A DNA stretch of 64,000 nt from Rhodocyclales bacterium (lineage in GTDB: Bacteria > Pseudomonadota > Gammaproteobacteria > Burkholderiales > Rhodocyclaceae), in assembly GCA_016214145.1 (NCBI GenBank), contig JACRPA010000005.1, positions 186,001-250,000 on the forward strand, read 5' to 3'. Within the stretch, counting starts at the first letter, position 1; every line of letters begins with the position of its first letter. The position numbers and the translations under genes were made by a program. Below are positions 7,514 to 15,069 of the stretch, in pieces. Under the pieces are notes generated by a model. That model was not told the origin of the DNA. It made no database searches and saw only the letters and a list, made by a program, of their open reading frames with translations.

Positions 7514-9793
7514 ATGCGCAGGTTCCTATTCGCCGTCGCGCTGGCGGTCTCATCCGCGCTCGCGACCGCCGCGCCGGCAGCCGGCGAGGGCAAGCCCAAC
7601 CGCCTCATCGACTCCGGCTCGCCCTATCTCCTGCAGCACGCCCACAATCCCGTCGACTGGCATCCCTGGGGGCAGGAGGCCATCGACAAGGCGCGGCGCG
7701 AGGGCAAGCCGATCTTCATCTCCGTCGGCTACAGCACCTGCTACTGGTGCCATGTCGCCAACCGCACCTTGTACCAGAACCCGGCCATCGCCGCCCTCAT
7801 GAACGAGGGCTTCATCAACATCAAGATCGACCGCGAGCAGCGGCCCGATCTCGACCGGTTGTTCATGGCCGCCACCGGCGCGCTCACCGGACGGGGCGGC
7901 TGGCCGAACAATCTTTTCCTCACGCCCGACCTGGAGCCGTTCTACGCCGGTTCGTATTTCCCGCCGACGGACGACGAATTCGGCCGGCCGGGATTCGTCA
8001 CGGTGCTCAAGGGCATACGCGAGGAATGGCGCTTGCGGCGCGGCAACCTGGAGGCGCGCGGCCGGCAGGTCGCCGCGCTGCTGCGCGAACAGGCGCGGCC
8101 GGCCGCCGCCGAGGTGTCGCCGGCCTCCTGGCGCGAGGCTGCGCTCGATGCCATCCGGCCGCGCCTCGACGGCCGGCACGGCGGCGTGAGGACGGCGGGC
8201 GATGCCAAATTCCCGCAGCCGGTGCTGCTCGGCTATCTGCTCGCCGAGCACGCCGCGCGGCCGAATCCGGCGCTGCTCGGGGCCGTGGCGCAGGCGCTCG
8301 ATGCGATGGCGGCCGGCGGCATCCATGACCATCTCGCCGGCGGCTTTCATCGCTACACGGTGGAGCGAACCTGGTCGGTGCCGCATTTCGAGAAAATGCT
8401 CTACGACAACGCGCAGTTGCTGGGCTTGTATGCGCAAGGCTTCCGCCTGACCGGGAAAACCGCTTGGCGCGAAGTGGCGAAGGGCATTGCCGCGCATCTT
8501 GCACGGGACATGCAGGCGGCCGAAGGCGGCTTCTACACGGCGCTGGATGCCGGCGTGGACGGCGAGGAGGGCCGGCCCTATCTCTGGCGGCGCGGCGAAA
8601 TCGAGGCCGTGCTCGGCGCGGCCGGGGCGGCGCGTTTTTTCAGGGCAGTCGAACTGCGTCCGGTCGCGCCGCGCGAATCGGCCGATCCGCTGGCGGAGGC
8701 AGCCGGCGTGCTGCGCCTGCGTGCCGCCGCCGGCCCGGTTGCGCCGGAACACCGCGCCGCTCTCGCCAGTTTGTTCGCGGCGCGGCAGCAGCGGCCGCAG
8801 CCGGCGCGCGACGAAAAGCAGGTGATGGCCCTCAATGGCCTGGCGATTGCCGCGCTGGCGGCCGGCGCGCAGGCCTTGCAGGCGCCGGCGCAACTGGAGC
8901 AGGCGCGCCGCGCGGCCGAACGCCTGTGGTCCCTTGGCTGGGATGCGCGCGGCGGAAAACTGGCGCATGAGCTGTTTCGCGGCCGGGCGCAGGGCGACGG
9001 CCTGCTCGAGGATTACGCGCATCTGGCGCGCGGTTTTCTCGCCCTGTTTGATGCCGGCGCGGGCGCGGCGTGGCGCGATCGCGCGCGGGCGCTGATCGAA
9101 GCCGCACAGCAGCGCTTCCAGCGTCCCGACGGGCGGCTGGCCGCCTCGACCGAATCGGCGCGCCTGCCGATCCCGCTCGACGACATCGAGGACTACGCCT
9201 ATGCCTCCGGCACCAGCGCCGCTGTCGAAGTCATGCTGCGGCTGGGCGGCGACGACCTGCTCGCCGCGGCAGGAAGAGCGATCGTCGCCGCCGGCGGCCA
9301 GGTCGGCGCATCGCCCGCCTCCTGGCCGGCGCTGCTGGCTGTGCTGACGGGCGATGCGCGCCAGGTCCGCCGCGCGCTCGAACTGGCGCGGGATGGCGCA
9401 AAAGTCAGTCTCCAGGATACGGCGTCGGATTCGGCGCGGCATGTCGGCGTGATCGCCAGGCTGCGCCCCGTGGCCGGCGCCGTGCTGCTGGACCTGACTT
9501 TGCGCGTCGAGGCCGGCTGGCACGTGAATGCCAACCCGGCGAGCTTCGACTATCTGGCGCCGACCAGGCTGCTGATCGAGGGCGCCGTGCCGCGCCGCAT
9601 CGCCTATCCGCCGGGAAAATCGTTCAGGGCGCGCTTCGCGCCGGAAGCGATCCAGGTCTACGAGGGAGAGGTGACGATCCTCGCCGAGTTTGCGCCCGGC
9701 GCCGCCTCCCGCCTGCGCGCGCGGCTGTCGGTTCAGGCCTGCAACGAGGAGGTCTGCCTGGCGCCGTCGACGCTTGCCGTGCCGCTGCGCTGA
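7514..9793 (+). CDS. YyaL/DUF255 thioredoxin-like protein with C-terminal DsbD-alpha-like domain, exported
   Basis: 759 residues from ATG 7514, chosen over GTG 7502 because GGAGAAG precedes it and it gives a clean signal peptide ([21 protein letters not shown]). The N-terminal domain has the DUF255 hallmark '[16 protein letters not shown]' and 'STCYWCHV' (CxxC), then a long alpha-helical toroid region like N-acylglucosamine 2-epimerase relatives. The last ~120 residues resemble the N-terminal periplasmic domain of DsbD ('[10 protein letters not shown]', '[18 protein letters not shown]'), with the two cysteines of that domain. The fusion suggests a periplasmic disulfide-handling role, perhaps in cytochrome maturation. 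Two copies of the 27-base element (9398, 9478) fall at the junction between the two parts. The 3' end overlaps the convergent gene by 61 bases. Confidence 0.8.
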   Translation: MRRFLFAVALAVSSALATAAPAAGEGKPNRLIDSGSPYLLQHAHNPVDWHPWGQEAIDKARREGKPIFISVGYSTCYWCHVANRTLYQNPAIAALMNEGFINIKIDREQRPDLDRLFMAATGALTGRGGWPNNLFLTPDLEPFYAGSYFPPTDDEFGRPGFVTVLKGIREEWRLRRGNLEARGRQVAALLREQARPAAAEVSPASWREAALDAIRPRLDGRHGGVRTAGDAKFPQPVLLGYLLAEHAARPNPALLGAVAQALDAMAAGGIHDHLAGGFHRYTVERTWSVPHFEKMLYDNAQLLGLYAQGFRLTGKTAWREVAKGIAAHLARDMQAAEGGFYTALDAGVDGEEGRPYLWRRGEIEAVLGAAGAARFFRAVELRPVAPRESADPLAEAAGVLRLRAAAGPVAPEHRAALASLFAARQQRPQPARDEKQVMALNGLAIAALAAGAQALQAPAQLEQARRAAERLWSLGWDARGGKLAHELFRGRAQGDGLLEDYAHLARGFLALFDAGAGAAWRDRARALIEAAQQRFQRPDGRLAASTESARLPIPLDDIEDYAYASGTSAAVEVMLRLGGDDLLAAAGRAIVAAGGQVGASPASWPALLAVLTGDARQVRRALELARDGAKVSLQDTASDSARHVGVIARLRPVAGAVLLDLTLRVEAGWHVNANPASFDYLAPTRLLIEGAVPRRIAYPPGKSFRARFAPEAIQVYEGEVTILAEFAPGAASRLRARLSVQACNEEVCLAPSTLAVPLR
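9398..9424 (+). repeat. dispersed 27-base element, copy 3
   Basis: AAAGTCAG-N10-ACGGCG with GCA in front. It lies at the junction between the DUF255 part and the DsbD-like part of the host gene, and differs from the copy at 26455 at only two of 27 positions. Confidence 0.8.
9478..9504 (-). repeat. dispersed 27-base element, copy 4 (degenerate)
   Basis: In reverse it retains AAAGTCAG, the 10-base spacing and ACGGCG, but the leading bases and position 12 depart from consensus. It is 54 bases from copy 3 in opposite orientation. Confidence 0.6.
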
Positions 9794-11160
9794 GCGGCGA
9801 GAAAGGCCTGCGCGCGGCTTGCCGTCCCGCGCGCCGCATCGATGCAGGCCGCGGTCGACACGCCCGAAATGTAGTTGCCCGTGACGAACAGGCCGGGCCA
9901 TTCGGCTTCCAGCGCGCGCAGCGCCTCGACGCGGCGCTCGTGGCCGAGGCCGGGCTGGGGCAATCCCTGGCGCCAGTAGCGCACGCTGGAGAACACCGGC
10001 ATGCCGCGCGCGCCGAGCAGGTCGCGCGCCTCTTCCAGCACCAGCGCTTCGATTTCCTCCCTCGGCAGCAGCGCCAGTTCCGGCTGGCGCGCGCCGCCGA
10101 CATAGGCGGTGAGGAGCACCTGGCCGCCGGGGGCGCGGCCGGCGAACAGCGTCGAGGAGAACAGCATGCCGAGCACGCCGCGGCGCTCTGCCTTGGGCAT
10201 GAGCACGCCGAGGCCGTCGAGCGGGTGGGCGATGTCCGCGGCGCGGAATCCCAGGGCCACGACGGCGAGCGGCGGATGCGCGATGCCGCCCAGCGCGGCG
10301 CCGGTGTCCGCGGACAGCGGCGCCAGCGCACGGGCGGCGGCATAGGCGGGCAGGGCGACGACGACGCTGCGCACCCGCAGCGTGGCGAGGTGCTCACCTT
10401 GGCGCAGCTTCAGCCGGTACCCGCTGGAGAGCGGTTCGATGCCCTCGACGCGCGTGCCGAAACGGACGCGGCCGGCCAGGGTTTCCATCAGACGCGCGGG
10501 CAGCGTCGCCATGCCCCTTGAAAAGGAAAACAGCCTGCGCTTGCCCGGATCGAAGCCGCTGCGCCCGGCGCGGCGGGCGGCCAGCACGCCTTGCAGGATG
10601 GAGCCGTACTCGCGCTCCAGGCGCTTCAGGTGCGGGAACAGGGCGGCTACGCTGAGTTGTTGCGGATCGCCGGCATACAGGCCGCCGACCAGCGGATCGA
10701 AGACGTAGTCCAGCAGTTCGCGGCCGAAGCGGCGCGTGATGAAGCGGGTGACCGTTTCGTCCGCGGGTTCCGGGCGGATGAACGGCTCGCCGAGCAGGCG
10801 CAGGCGCCCGCGCAGCGAGAAAAAACCGGAAGCGAAAAACCCGAAGGGATCGAGCGGCAATGCGTGCGCGCGGCCGTCGCGCACCAGGTAGCGCCGACGC
10901 ACCGCCTCGCCGCGCTCGATGCGGGTGTCGGCGAGGCCGAGCGCATCTATAAGCGCCTCGGCGCCGGGGGCGGGCGAGACCAGGCTGTTCGGGCCATGCT
11001 CGACGAGGAAGCCGTCGCGGCGTTCGGTGTGGATGCGGCCGCCGGGCGCATTTCTCCGGTCGAGCACCACCACGTCGTGGCCGGCCGCAGCCAGCGCATG
11101 GGCGGTCGTGAGTCCCGAGATGCCGGCGCCGATGACGGCGATGTCGTGGTCGTGCTGCAT
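9733..11160 (-). CDS. hemG: protoporphyrinogen oxidase (HemG/HemY type, FAD-dependent)
   Basis: 475 residues from the ATG complement at 11160 (an ATG at 11172 adds four residues). An N-terminal FAD-binding Rossmann motif ([28 protein letters not shown]) is followed by '[21 protein letters not shown]', typical of HemY-type protoporphyrinogen oxidases, and a C-terminal '[23 protein letters not shown]' FAD-contact segment. It oxidises protoporphyrinogen IX (or coproporphyrinogen III) in heme synthesis, which fits a region encoding more than a dozen heme proteins. The last ~20 residues are encoded antisense to the end of the convergent DUF255 gene. No obvious ribosome site was seen at either start. 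Confidence 0.85.
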   Translation of the reverse strand: MQHDHDIAVIGAGISGLTTAHALAAAGHDVVVLDRRNAPGGRIHTERRDGFLVEHGPNSLVSPAPGAEALIDALGLADTRIERGEAVRRRYLVRDGRAHALPLDPFGFFASGFFSLRGRLRLLGEPFIRPEPADETVTRFITRRFGRELLDYVFDPLVGGLYAGDPQQLSVAALFPHLKRLEREYGSILQGVLAARRAGRSGFDPGKRRLFSFSRGMATLPARLMETLAGRVRFGTRVEGIEPLSSGYRLKLRQGEHLATLRVRSVVVALPAYAAARALAPLSADTGAALGGIAHPPLAVVALGFRAADIAHPLDGLGVLMPKAERRGVLGMLFSSTLFAGRAPGGQVLLTAYVGGARQPELALLPREEIEALVLEEARDLLGARGMPVFSSVRYWRQGLPQPGLGHERRVEALRALEAEWPGLFVTGNYISGVSTAACIDAARGTASRAQAFLAAQRSGTASVDGARQTSSLQA

Positions 11161-11207
11161 GGCTGGAGACATGAGCAAGAGCCATGCCCTCGTTCGCGGT
11201 CCCGTCG

Positions 11208-11260
11208 TAGGTCGGCCTTCAGGCCGACACGGTGTTCGATGTCGGCCTGAAGGCCGACCT
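11208..11260. repeat. REP-like palindrome pair
   Basis: Two copies of a GTCGGCCTTCAGGCCGAC-type palindrome sit in opposite orientation about 12 bases apart. The same pair recurs at 57129-57185. Each unit is itself a hairpin and the pair can form a larger one. Confidence 0.8.
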
Positions 11261-11382
11261 GCATTCGCTCCAGAGACCCCGGTCAATTTCTGTTCACTTC
11301 GGCGGTTGAAATCTGACCGTGTCCGCCACGGAGGATTGGCTTTGATCCGTCTCTGCCGCCGTGTCGCAGCAGGAAGAACATT

Positions 11383-11402
11383 GATATTCCGCAAAGAATA
11401 TC
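11383..11402. promoter_or_regulatory. inverted repeat abutting the sigma54 promoter
   Basis: GATATTC, six bases, GAATATC: perfect 7-base arms ending four bases before the -24 element. It could be an operator for a repressor or accessory factor. It does not match the GTTAC-type boxes upstream of the other sigma54 promoter. Confidence 0.5.
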
Positions 11403-11405
11403 CAA

Positions 11406-11421
11406 TGGCATGGCCGTTGCT
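11406..11421 (+). promoter_or_regulatory. sigma54 (-24/-12) promoter of the idr-like operon
   Basis: TGGCATG-N4-TTGCT, with GG at 11407-11408 and GC at 11419-11420, exactly 10 bases apart as required for RpoN holoenzyme. It is 49 bases upstream of the cupredoxin start. An NtrC-type activator would be needed; one is encoded at 27308-28657. Confidence 0.75.
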
Positions 11422-11469
11422 TTAAGGCTGTCAGCAATTCCGTGCACAGAATTCTTTAGGAGGAAATAT

Positions 11470-12186
11470 ATGAACAGCACCCTGACCCGCTGCGCCCTCG
11501 CCGTCGCTTCCCTGTTCGTCGCCCATGCCGCCTTCGCTTACGACGGCGGCGGCGCCGGCGGCGGCAAGATCACCGGCAAGGTGGCCTTCAAGGGCGCGCC
11601 GGTTTCGAAGAAGCTGCCCATCACCAAGGACAACACCGTCTGCGGCACCGGGGAGCGCGAGATCGTCGAGGTGAACGCCAAGGGCGGCAACCTGGCCGGC
11701 GCCGTTGTTTATGTCGCCAAGATCGACAAGGGCAAGCCCTGGGGCGACGCGGAGAAAGCCGTGCTCGACCAGAAAGGCTGCCGCTTCGCGCCCGACGTGC
11801 TGGTGGTGAAGAAGGATTCCGAGCTGACGGTGCGCAACTCCGATCCGGTGCTGCACAACATCCACACCTACGAAATCATCGGCGCCGTGCGCCGCACCAT
11901 GTTCAACGTCGGCCAGCCCGACAAGGGCGACATGAAGCAGCCGGTCAAGGTGCGCCGCGCCAACATCGTCAAGATCGAATGCGACGCCCACGACTTCATG
12001 CACGCCTGGGCCTTCACGGCCGACAACCCCTACGCCGCCGTGACCAAAGAGGACGGCTCCTTCAGCATCGACGGCCTGCCGGACGGCGAGTACGAACTGA
12101 AGGCCTGGCATCCGGTGCTGGGCGAGAAGAGCGCCAAGGTGACGGTCAAGGGCGCGGCGACGGCATCGTTCGAATTCAGCAAGTAA
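11470..12186 (+). CDS. exported cupredoxin-like protein
   Basis: 238 residues with a signal peptide (ALAVASLFVAHAAFA) and an AGGAGG ribosome site. The middle carries a cupredoxin-like pattern 'NSDPVLHNIHTY' followed by 'ECDAHDFMHAW', offering His, Cys, His and Met as possible type 1 copper ligands. The C-terminal ~60 residues ('FSIDGLPDGEYELKAWHPVLG') look like a carboxypeptidase regulatory/transthyretin-like beta domain. It is the first gene of the sigma54-led operon with two peroxidases and the Idr-like subunits, so it is a candidate periplasmic electron carrier for that system. Spectroscopic copper type cannot be judged from sequence alone. Confidence 0.75.
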   Translation: MNSTLTRCALAVASLFVAHAAFAYDGGGAGGGKITGKVAFKGAPVSKKLPITKDNTVCGTGEREIVEVNAKGGNLAGAVVYVAKIDKGKPWGDAEKAVLDQKGCRFAPDVLVVKKDSELTVRNSDPVLHNIHTYEIIGAVRRTMFNVGQPDKGDMKQPVKVRRANIVKIECDAHDFMHAWAFTADNPYAAVTKEDGSFSIDGLPDGEYELKAWHPVLGEKSAKVTVKGAATASFEFSK

Positions 12187-12210
12187 CCGAGGCAACCTCA
12201 GGGAGGATTT

Positions 12211-13293
12211 ATGAAACCTCGCAATTTGAAACGGGTGGCGCTGGCCGCCGCGCTGGCCGGGCTGGCGACGGCAAGCATCGCGGCCGATCTGGCGCCGTTG
12301 CCGGAGCCGAAGTTCAACGCCAAGCAGGCCGAACTGGGCCGCTACTTCTTCTTCGACGAGCGCATGTCGGGCGATGCGGCCTTGTCCTGCGCCACCTGCC
12401 ACAACCCGCAGAAAGGCTGGAGCGACGGCATGCCGCTGTCCAAGGGCTACCCGGCCTCGGAGTACTTCCGCAACAGCCCGACCATCGTCAACTCCGGCTT
12501 CAAGAAGCGCTTCATGTGGGATGGCCGCCTCGACGGCGCCGACATGGGCACCCTGGTGCGCGACATGATGACCGAGGCGCACACCATGAACATGGACGGC
12601 CGCCTGGCGCAGGAGCGCGTCAAGCAGGTGCCCGAGTACGTCGAGATGTGGCAGACCGCCGTGAAGAAGGGCGACGACCCGAACGGCATGCGCATCTTCA
12701 ACATCATCGGCGAGTTCGTGAAGAGCGTGAATTCGAAGAACGCGCCCATCGACAGGTTCCTCAAGGGCGACCAGAGCGCGCTGAACGGCACCCAGCGCGA
12801 AGGCTACGAGCTGTTCAAGGGCAAGGCCAACTGCGTCTCCTGCCACAACGGGCCCATCGGCTCGGACGGCAGCCTGCACCGCACCGGCGTGCCGGAGAAC
12901 CCGGCCATCACCGCCGATCCGCTGCGCCACATCACCATGCTGCGCCACTACTCGACGAGCGGCATGCCGAACTACATGAACACGCATGTCGACGTCGGCT
13001 CCTACGCCATCACCAAGGACCCGAAGGACAAGGGCAAGTTCGCCACGCCCAGCCTGCGCGACCTGAAATACACCGCGCCCTACATGCACAACGGCATGTT
13101 CGCCACGCTCGACGAGGTGGTCGAGTTCTACAGCAAGGGCGGCGGCGCCGGCTCGGAGCTGAAGGCGCTCGATCTCAGCAGTTCCGAGAAGCGCGCGCTG
13201 GTGGCTTTCCTGGAGAGCCTCTCCGGCGATCCGGTGGTCGTGGAAAAACCGAAACTGCCGGCCTACAAGGTCCGCGCCTTCGGCAAGAACTGA
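12211..13293 (+). CDS. idrP1: diheme cytochrome c peroxidase, IdrP-like
   Basis: 360 residues with a signal peptide and GGGAGG ribosome site. Heme motifs are CATCH at Cys60-His64 and CVSCH at Cys208-His212, with the MauG/CcpA landmarks 'FFFDERMSGDAALSCATCHNP', 'TPSLRDLKYTAPYMHNG' and 'TLDEVVEFYSKGG'. The family reduces hydrogen peroxide in the periplasm using two hemes. In dissimilatory iodate reducers, two such peroxidases (IdrP1, IdrP2) are encoded with the molybdenum enzyme IdrA and are proposed to remove peroxide formed during iodate reduction. Assignment of P1 versus P2 is arbitrary here. Confidence 0.78.
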   Translation: MKPRNLKRVALAAALAGLATASIAADLAPLPEPKFNAKQAELGRYFFFDERMSGDAALSCATCHNPQKGWSDGMPLSKGYPASEYFRNSPTIVNSGFKKRFMWDGRLDGADMGTLVRDMMTEAHTMNMDGRLAQERVKQVPEYVEMWQTAVKKGDDPNGMRIFNIIGEFVKSVNSKNAPIDRFLKGDQSALNGTQREGYELFKGKANCVSCHNGPIGSDGSLHRTGVPENPAITADPLRHITMLRHYSTSGMPNYMNTHVDVGSYAITKDPKDKGKFATPSLRDLKYTAPYMHNGMFATLDEVVEFYSKGGGAGSELKALDLSSSEKRALVAFLESLSGDPVVVEKPKLPAYKVRAFGKN

Positions 13294-13304
13294 GGGAGAT
13301 GATC

Positions 13305-14474
13305 ATGACGACATTCAAGCGCAACTTAATCGCCGCCGCCATTGCAGCGGTCGCGGTAAGCGCCGTTGGGCTGGCCCCGGTGGTCATCGCGGCGGACAAG
13401 CCCATGGCGAAGAAAACGGCCGTTTCGCCGCTCGGCCCCCTGCCGCCGGCGCCGATCCCCACCGACAACCCGATGTCCGCCGAAAAGGTGGAACTGGGCA
13501 AGATGCTGTTCTGGGACAGCCGCCTCGGCGGCGACGCCAGCTCGCCCTGCGTGGTCTGCCACGAGCCCGGCAAGGGCTGGGGCGACGGCGGCGAGATCTC
13601 GCGCGGCTATCCCGGCACCCAGCACTGGCGCAACTCGCAGACGGTGCTCAACGCCGCCTACTACAACAAGCTGTTCTGGGAAGGCTCCGTCACCAGCCTG
13701 GAGGGACAGGCGCCCTCCGCGGCCGAGGGCAACGTCGCCGGCAACGGCGATCCCTCGCTGATGGAAATGCGCATGCGCTTCATCCCGGAGTACGTGGCGC
13801 GCTTCAAGAAGGTCTTCGGCGTCGACTGGCCGCGCATGTTCCACGCCTACCAGGCCATCGCCGCCTTCGAGCGCACCCTCGTGTCCGATGCCAAGCAGGT
13901 GCCCTTCGACCGCTACATGGCCGGCGACAAGAAGGCGCTGTCGGAGTCCGCGCAACGCGGCATGGCGGTGTACCACGGCAAGGGCGGCTGCATCCAGTGC
14001 CACAACGGCCCGCTCGCCTCCGACCAGAAGTTCTATTCCCTTGGCGTGCCGGAGAACGAGGTGTTCAGGACCGACCCGCTCTACCAGATCACCCATCGCT
14101 GGGAGCACTACCAGAAGGGCGTGAACGAGAAGGACTACCGCAACGCCGACAAGGACCTCGGGCTCTACTACATCACCAAGAATCCCAAGGATGTCGGCAA
14201 GTTCCGCACACCCTCGCTGCGCGAGCTGAAGTACACCGCGCCCTTCATGCACAACGGCATCTTCTACACCCTGGACGAGGTGGTGGACTTCTACAACAAG
14301 GGCGGCGGCGAGGCGAACTGGCCGAACAAGACCGCGCTCGTCAAGCCGCTCGGCCTGACGGATCAGGAGAAGAAGGACCTGGTGGCCTTCCTCGAAGCCC
14401 TCAGCATGGACAAGCCGCTGCTGATGGATCCGCCCAAGCTGCCGCCCTACATGCCGATGAAGGCCGCCAAATAG
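13305..14474 (+). CDS. idrP2: diheme cytochrome c peroxidase, IdrP-like (second copy)
   Basis: 389 residues from ATG 13305 (ATG 13299 also possible), with GGGAG upstream and a signal peptide ending near 'PVVIAA'. Hemes at CVVCH (Cys82-His86) and CIQCH (Cys229-His233), with 'TPSLRELKYTAPFMHNG' near the C-terminus. It is clearly a paralogue of the preceding gene but ~30 residues longer. Eleven bases separate the two. Tandem diheme peroxidases immediately before a Rieske subunit and an AioA-like subunit are the gene set reported for iodate reductase. Confidence 0.78.
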   Translation: MTTFKRNLIAAAIAAVAVSAVGLAPVVIAADKPMAKKTAVSPLGPLPPAPIPTDNPMSAEKVELGKMLFWDSRLGGDASSPCVVCHEPGKGWGDGGEISRGYPGTQHWRNSQTVLNAAYYNKLFWEGSVTSLEGQAPSAAEGNVAGNGDPSLMEMRMRFIPEYVARFKKVFGVDWPRMFHAYQAIAAFERTLVSDAKQVPFDRYMAGDKKALSESAQRGMAVYHGKGGCIQCHNGPLASDQKFYSLGVPENEVFRTDPLYQITHRWEHYQKGVNEKDYRNADKDLGLYYITKNPKDVGKFRTPSLRELKYTAPFMHNGIFYTLDEVVDFYNKGGGEANWPNKTALVKPLGLTDQEKKDLVAFLEALSMDKPLLMDPPKLPPYMPMKAAK

Positions 14475-14480
14475 GAGACC

Positions 14481-15059
14481 ATGATGGAAAAGCAAATCGT
14501 AACGATGCATGAGGCGCACGACGAGCACGAGGCTCACGAAGGAGGCGGCCGCGCCTGCATGAGCCGCCGCCAGTTCCTGCTCTCCGGCGGCGCGGTGATC
14601 ACCCTGGCCGCCGTACCGGGGGGACTGACTTTCGCCGCGCAGGCGCTGAAGGCCGATTATCCGAAAGTGAAGATCGGCAGTCTCTCGGCGCTGAAACTCG
14701 GCAAGCCGGTGACCTTCGCCTATCCCTATCCCGGCGTGCGCAACATCCTGGTCAGGCTGGGCGCGCCGGCCGGCGCCGGCGTCGGCAAGGACAGCGACGT
14801 GGTGGCCTTCAACCAGCAGTGCACCCACATGGGCGGGCCGCTCGACGGCACCTACAAGGACAAGCATCAGGTGCTCGGGCCCTGTCCGTTGCACCTCACC
14901 ACCTTCGATCTCACGCGACACGGCATGGTGGTCTCGGGCCACGGCACCGAGAGCCTGCCGCAGATCGTCCTGGAAACGCAGGGCGACGACATCTACGCCG
15001 TCGGCGTGCTGGGACTGATCCACGGCTATTCGGCCAACATCAACGGCCGTCGGTCATAA
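14481..15059 (+). CDS. idrB: Rieske iron-sulfur subunit, IdrB/AioB-like
   Basis: 192 residues. The N-terminus holds a Tat signal (SRRQFLLSGGAVITLAAVPGG) after a His/Glu-rich leader. Rieske ligands are C114-T-H116 and C135-P-L-H138 for a [2Fe-2S] cluster. This is the small-subunit partner of the AioA/IdrA class of molybdoenzymes, exported folded together with the large subunit, which lacks its own signal. A reverse copy of the 27-base element (14609-14635) encodes part of the signal-peptide hydrophobic core. An arsenite oxidase small subunit is the main alternative; the peroxidase neighbours favour IdrB. Confidence 0.8.
   Translation: MMEKQIVTMHEAHDEHEAHEGGGRACMSRRQFLLSGGAVITLAAVPGGLTFAAQALKADYPKVKIGSLSALKLGKPVTFAYPYPGVRNILVRLGAPAGAGVGKDSDVVAFNQQCTHMGGPLDGTYKDKHQVLGPCPLHLTTFDLTRHGMVVSGHGTESLPQIVLETQGDDIYAVGVLGLIHGYSANINGRRS
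14609..14635 (-). repeat. dispersed 27-base element, copy 5
   Basis: CGCCGT-N10-CTGACTTT in the coding strand of the Rieske gene, within the Tat signal-peptide region. Confidence 0.8.
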
Positions 15060-15069
15060 GGAGAGGAAC

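Larger units (their letters stand above)
11161..11469. other. regulatory intergenic region upstream of the idr-like operon
   Basis: About 310 bases between the divergent hemG-like and cupredoxin genes. It contains a pair of GGTCGGCC(T/A)TCAGGCCGAC-type palindromes (11208-11260), an inverted repeat at 11383-11402 and a sigma54 -24/-12 element at 11406-11421, then the AGGAGG ribosome site of the cupredoxin gene. No coding capacity is apparent. Confidence 0.7.
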
